Shown here: piece after piece, positions 63,928 to 64,000 of the stretch
How positions within the stretch are numbered: the stretch's first letter is position 1
How the letters are laid out: the number at the start of each line of letters is the position of its first letter
Assembly (NCBI GenBank): GCA_964057225.1
Contig: OZ059897.1
Span: 16,492,001-16,556,000 of the forward strand
Length of the DNA: 64,000 nt
Source of the DNA: Auanema rhodensis
Taxonomy: Eukaryota > Nematoda > Chromadorea > Rhabditida > Rhabditidae
Direction of reading: 5' to 3'
Program-made: the position numbers and the translations under genes
Notes under the pieces: generated by a model
Seen by the model: the letters and a program-made list of their open reading frames with translations, nothing else
The model's database searches: none
Told to the model about the DNA's origin: nothing

Positions 63928-64000
63928 GCTCCATTGGCGCAGTTGGTTAGCGCGTGGTACTTATAAGTATAAGTGATGCCGAGGTCAGCAGTTCGATCCT
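63928..64000 (+). tRNA. tRNA-Ile(UAU) copy cut by the window end
   Basis: The first 73 bases match consensus. The remaining 11 lie beyond the window, showing that array 2 continues. Confidence 0.95.

Larger units (their letters stand above)
53450..64000 (+). repeat. Array 2: 63 tandem 169-bp tRNA-Ile(UAU) units, continuing past the window
   Basis: tRNA genes start at 53450 + 169n for n = 0-62. Register was confirmed at n = 0, 5, 15, 21, 28, 36, 42, 49, 56 and 62. Sixty-two copies are complete; the last is cut by the window edge. Variants seen are A31 to C in the anticodon stem (n = 5, 10, 13, 20, 23, 26, 34, 41, 44, 47, 54, 61), C13 to T in the D-stem (n = 15, 21, 28, 36, 42, 49, 56), and a damaged box B (n = 3 and 9). 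Many units have GTGTGTATAG rather than GTGTCTATAG just upstream of the gene, and the GCTCGGGCTGG spacer type is far commoner than in array 1. Confidence 0.97.

Noticed and set aside
39310-64000. CRISPR-like regular repeat structure
   Set aside because: Both gene and spacer halves are repeated almost identically, every unit folds as a tRNA, and the surroundings are intron-rich eukaryotic genes.
39310-64000. SINE or retrotransposed tRNA repeats
   Set aside because: Copies are head-to-tail at a fixed period, keep the intron and terminator, and lack individual poly(A) tails and target-site duplications. This indicates recombinational amplification, not retroposition.

Overview
This is animal nuclear DNA and most likely comes from a nematode. 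It is AT-rich and has densely packed, intron-rich genes. Most introns in the gene-dense part are about 40-60 nt, with acceptors such as TTTTAG or TTTCAG. Strong 3' splice sites sit just upstream of several start codons, as expected for spliced-leader trans-splicing. Two gene pairs have the roughly 100-nt poly(A)-signal-to-acceptor spacing typical of nematode operons. The species cannot be named from sequence alone. Multi-exon genes are given as start-codon-to-stop spans; exon joins were worked out by hand from reading frame, splice sites and family resemblance.

Region 1 (1-16.9 kb) is sparse. It holds the 5' end of a TTC38-like gene (minus), a five-exon gene for a secreted protein with two tandem six-cysteine CS-alpha-beta (defensin-like) domains (plus), a six-exon Ly6/uPAR-like GPI-anchored protein (minus), 7.6 kb of AT-rich and CT-microsatellite-rich intergenic DNA, and a nine-exon doublecortin-domain protein (minus).

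Region 2 (17.6-38.7 kb) is a housekeeping cluster. On the minus strand are REV1 translesion polymerase, mitochondrial NAD kinase (NADK2), inositol-pentakisphosphate 2-kinase (IPPK) and an ACAP/CNT-1 ArfGAP (BAR-PH-ArfGAP-ankyrin). On the plus strand are triosephosphate isomerase and the spliceosomal cyclophilin CWC27. NADK2-REV1 and TPI-CWC27 look like two operons. From memory, tpi-1, cyn-16, an NADK2 homologue and cnt-1 lie close together on C. elegans chromosome II, so the cluster may be an ancient syntenic block.

Region 3 (38.9-64.0 kb and beyond) is the striking part. It is a satellite-like tandem array with an exact 169-bp period, in which every unit carries a complete, intron-containing tRNA-Ile(UAU) gene of 84 bp plus an 85-bp spacer. 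Array 1 has 50 complete copies and a truncated 51st, starting at 39310 + 169n (n = 0-50). Array 2 has 62 complete copies and a 63rd cut by the window end, starting at 53450 + 169n (n = 0-62). That makes 112 complete plus-strand genes, nearly all with recognisable internal promoter boxes and a T4 terminator. The arrays show higher-order repeats (7 units in array 1, 21 units in array 2). They are split by a 5.6-kb insert made of a 3,212-bp unit and a truncated tandem second copy of it. The left border holds degenerate inverted copies.
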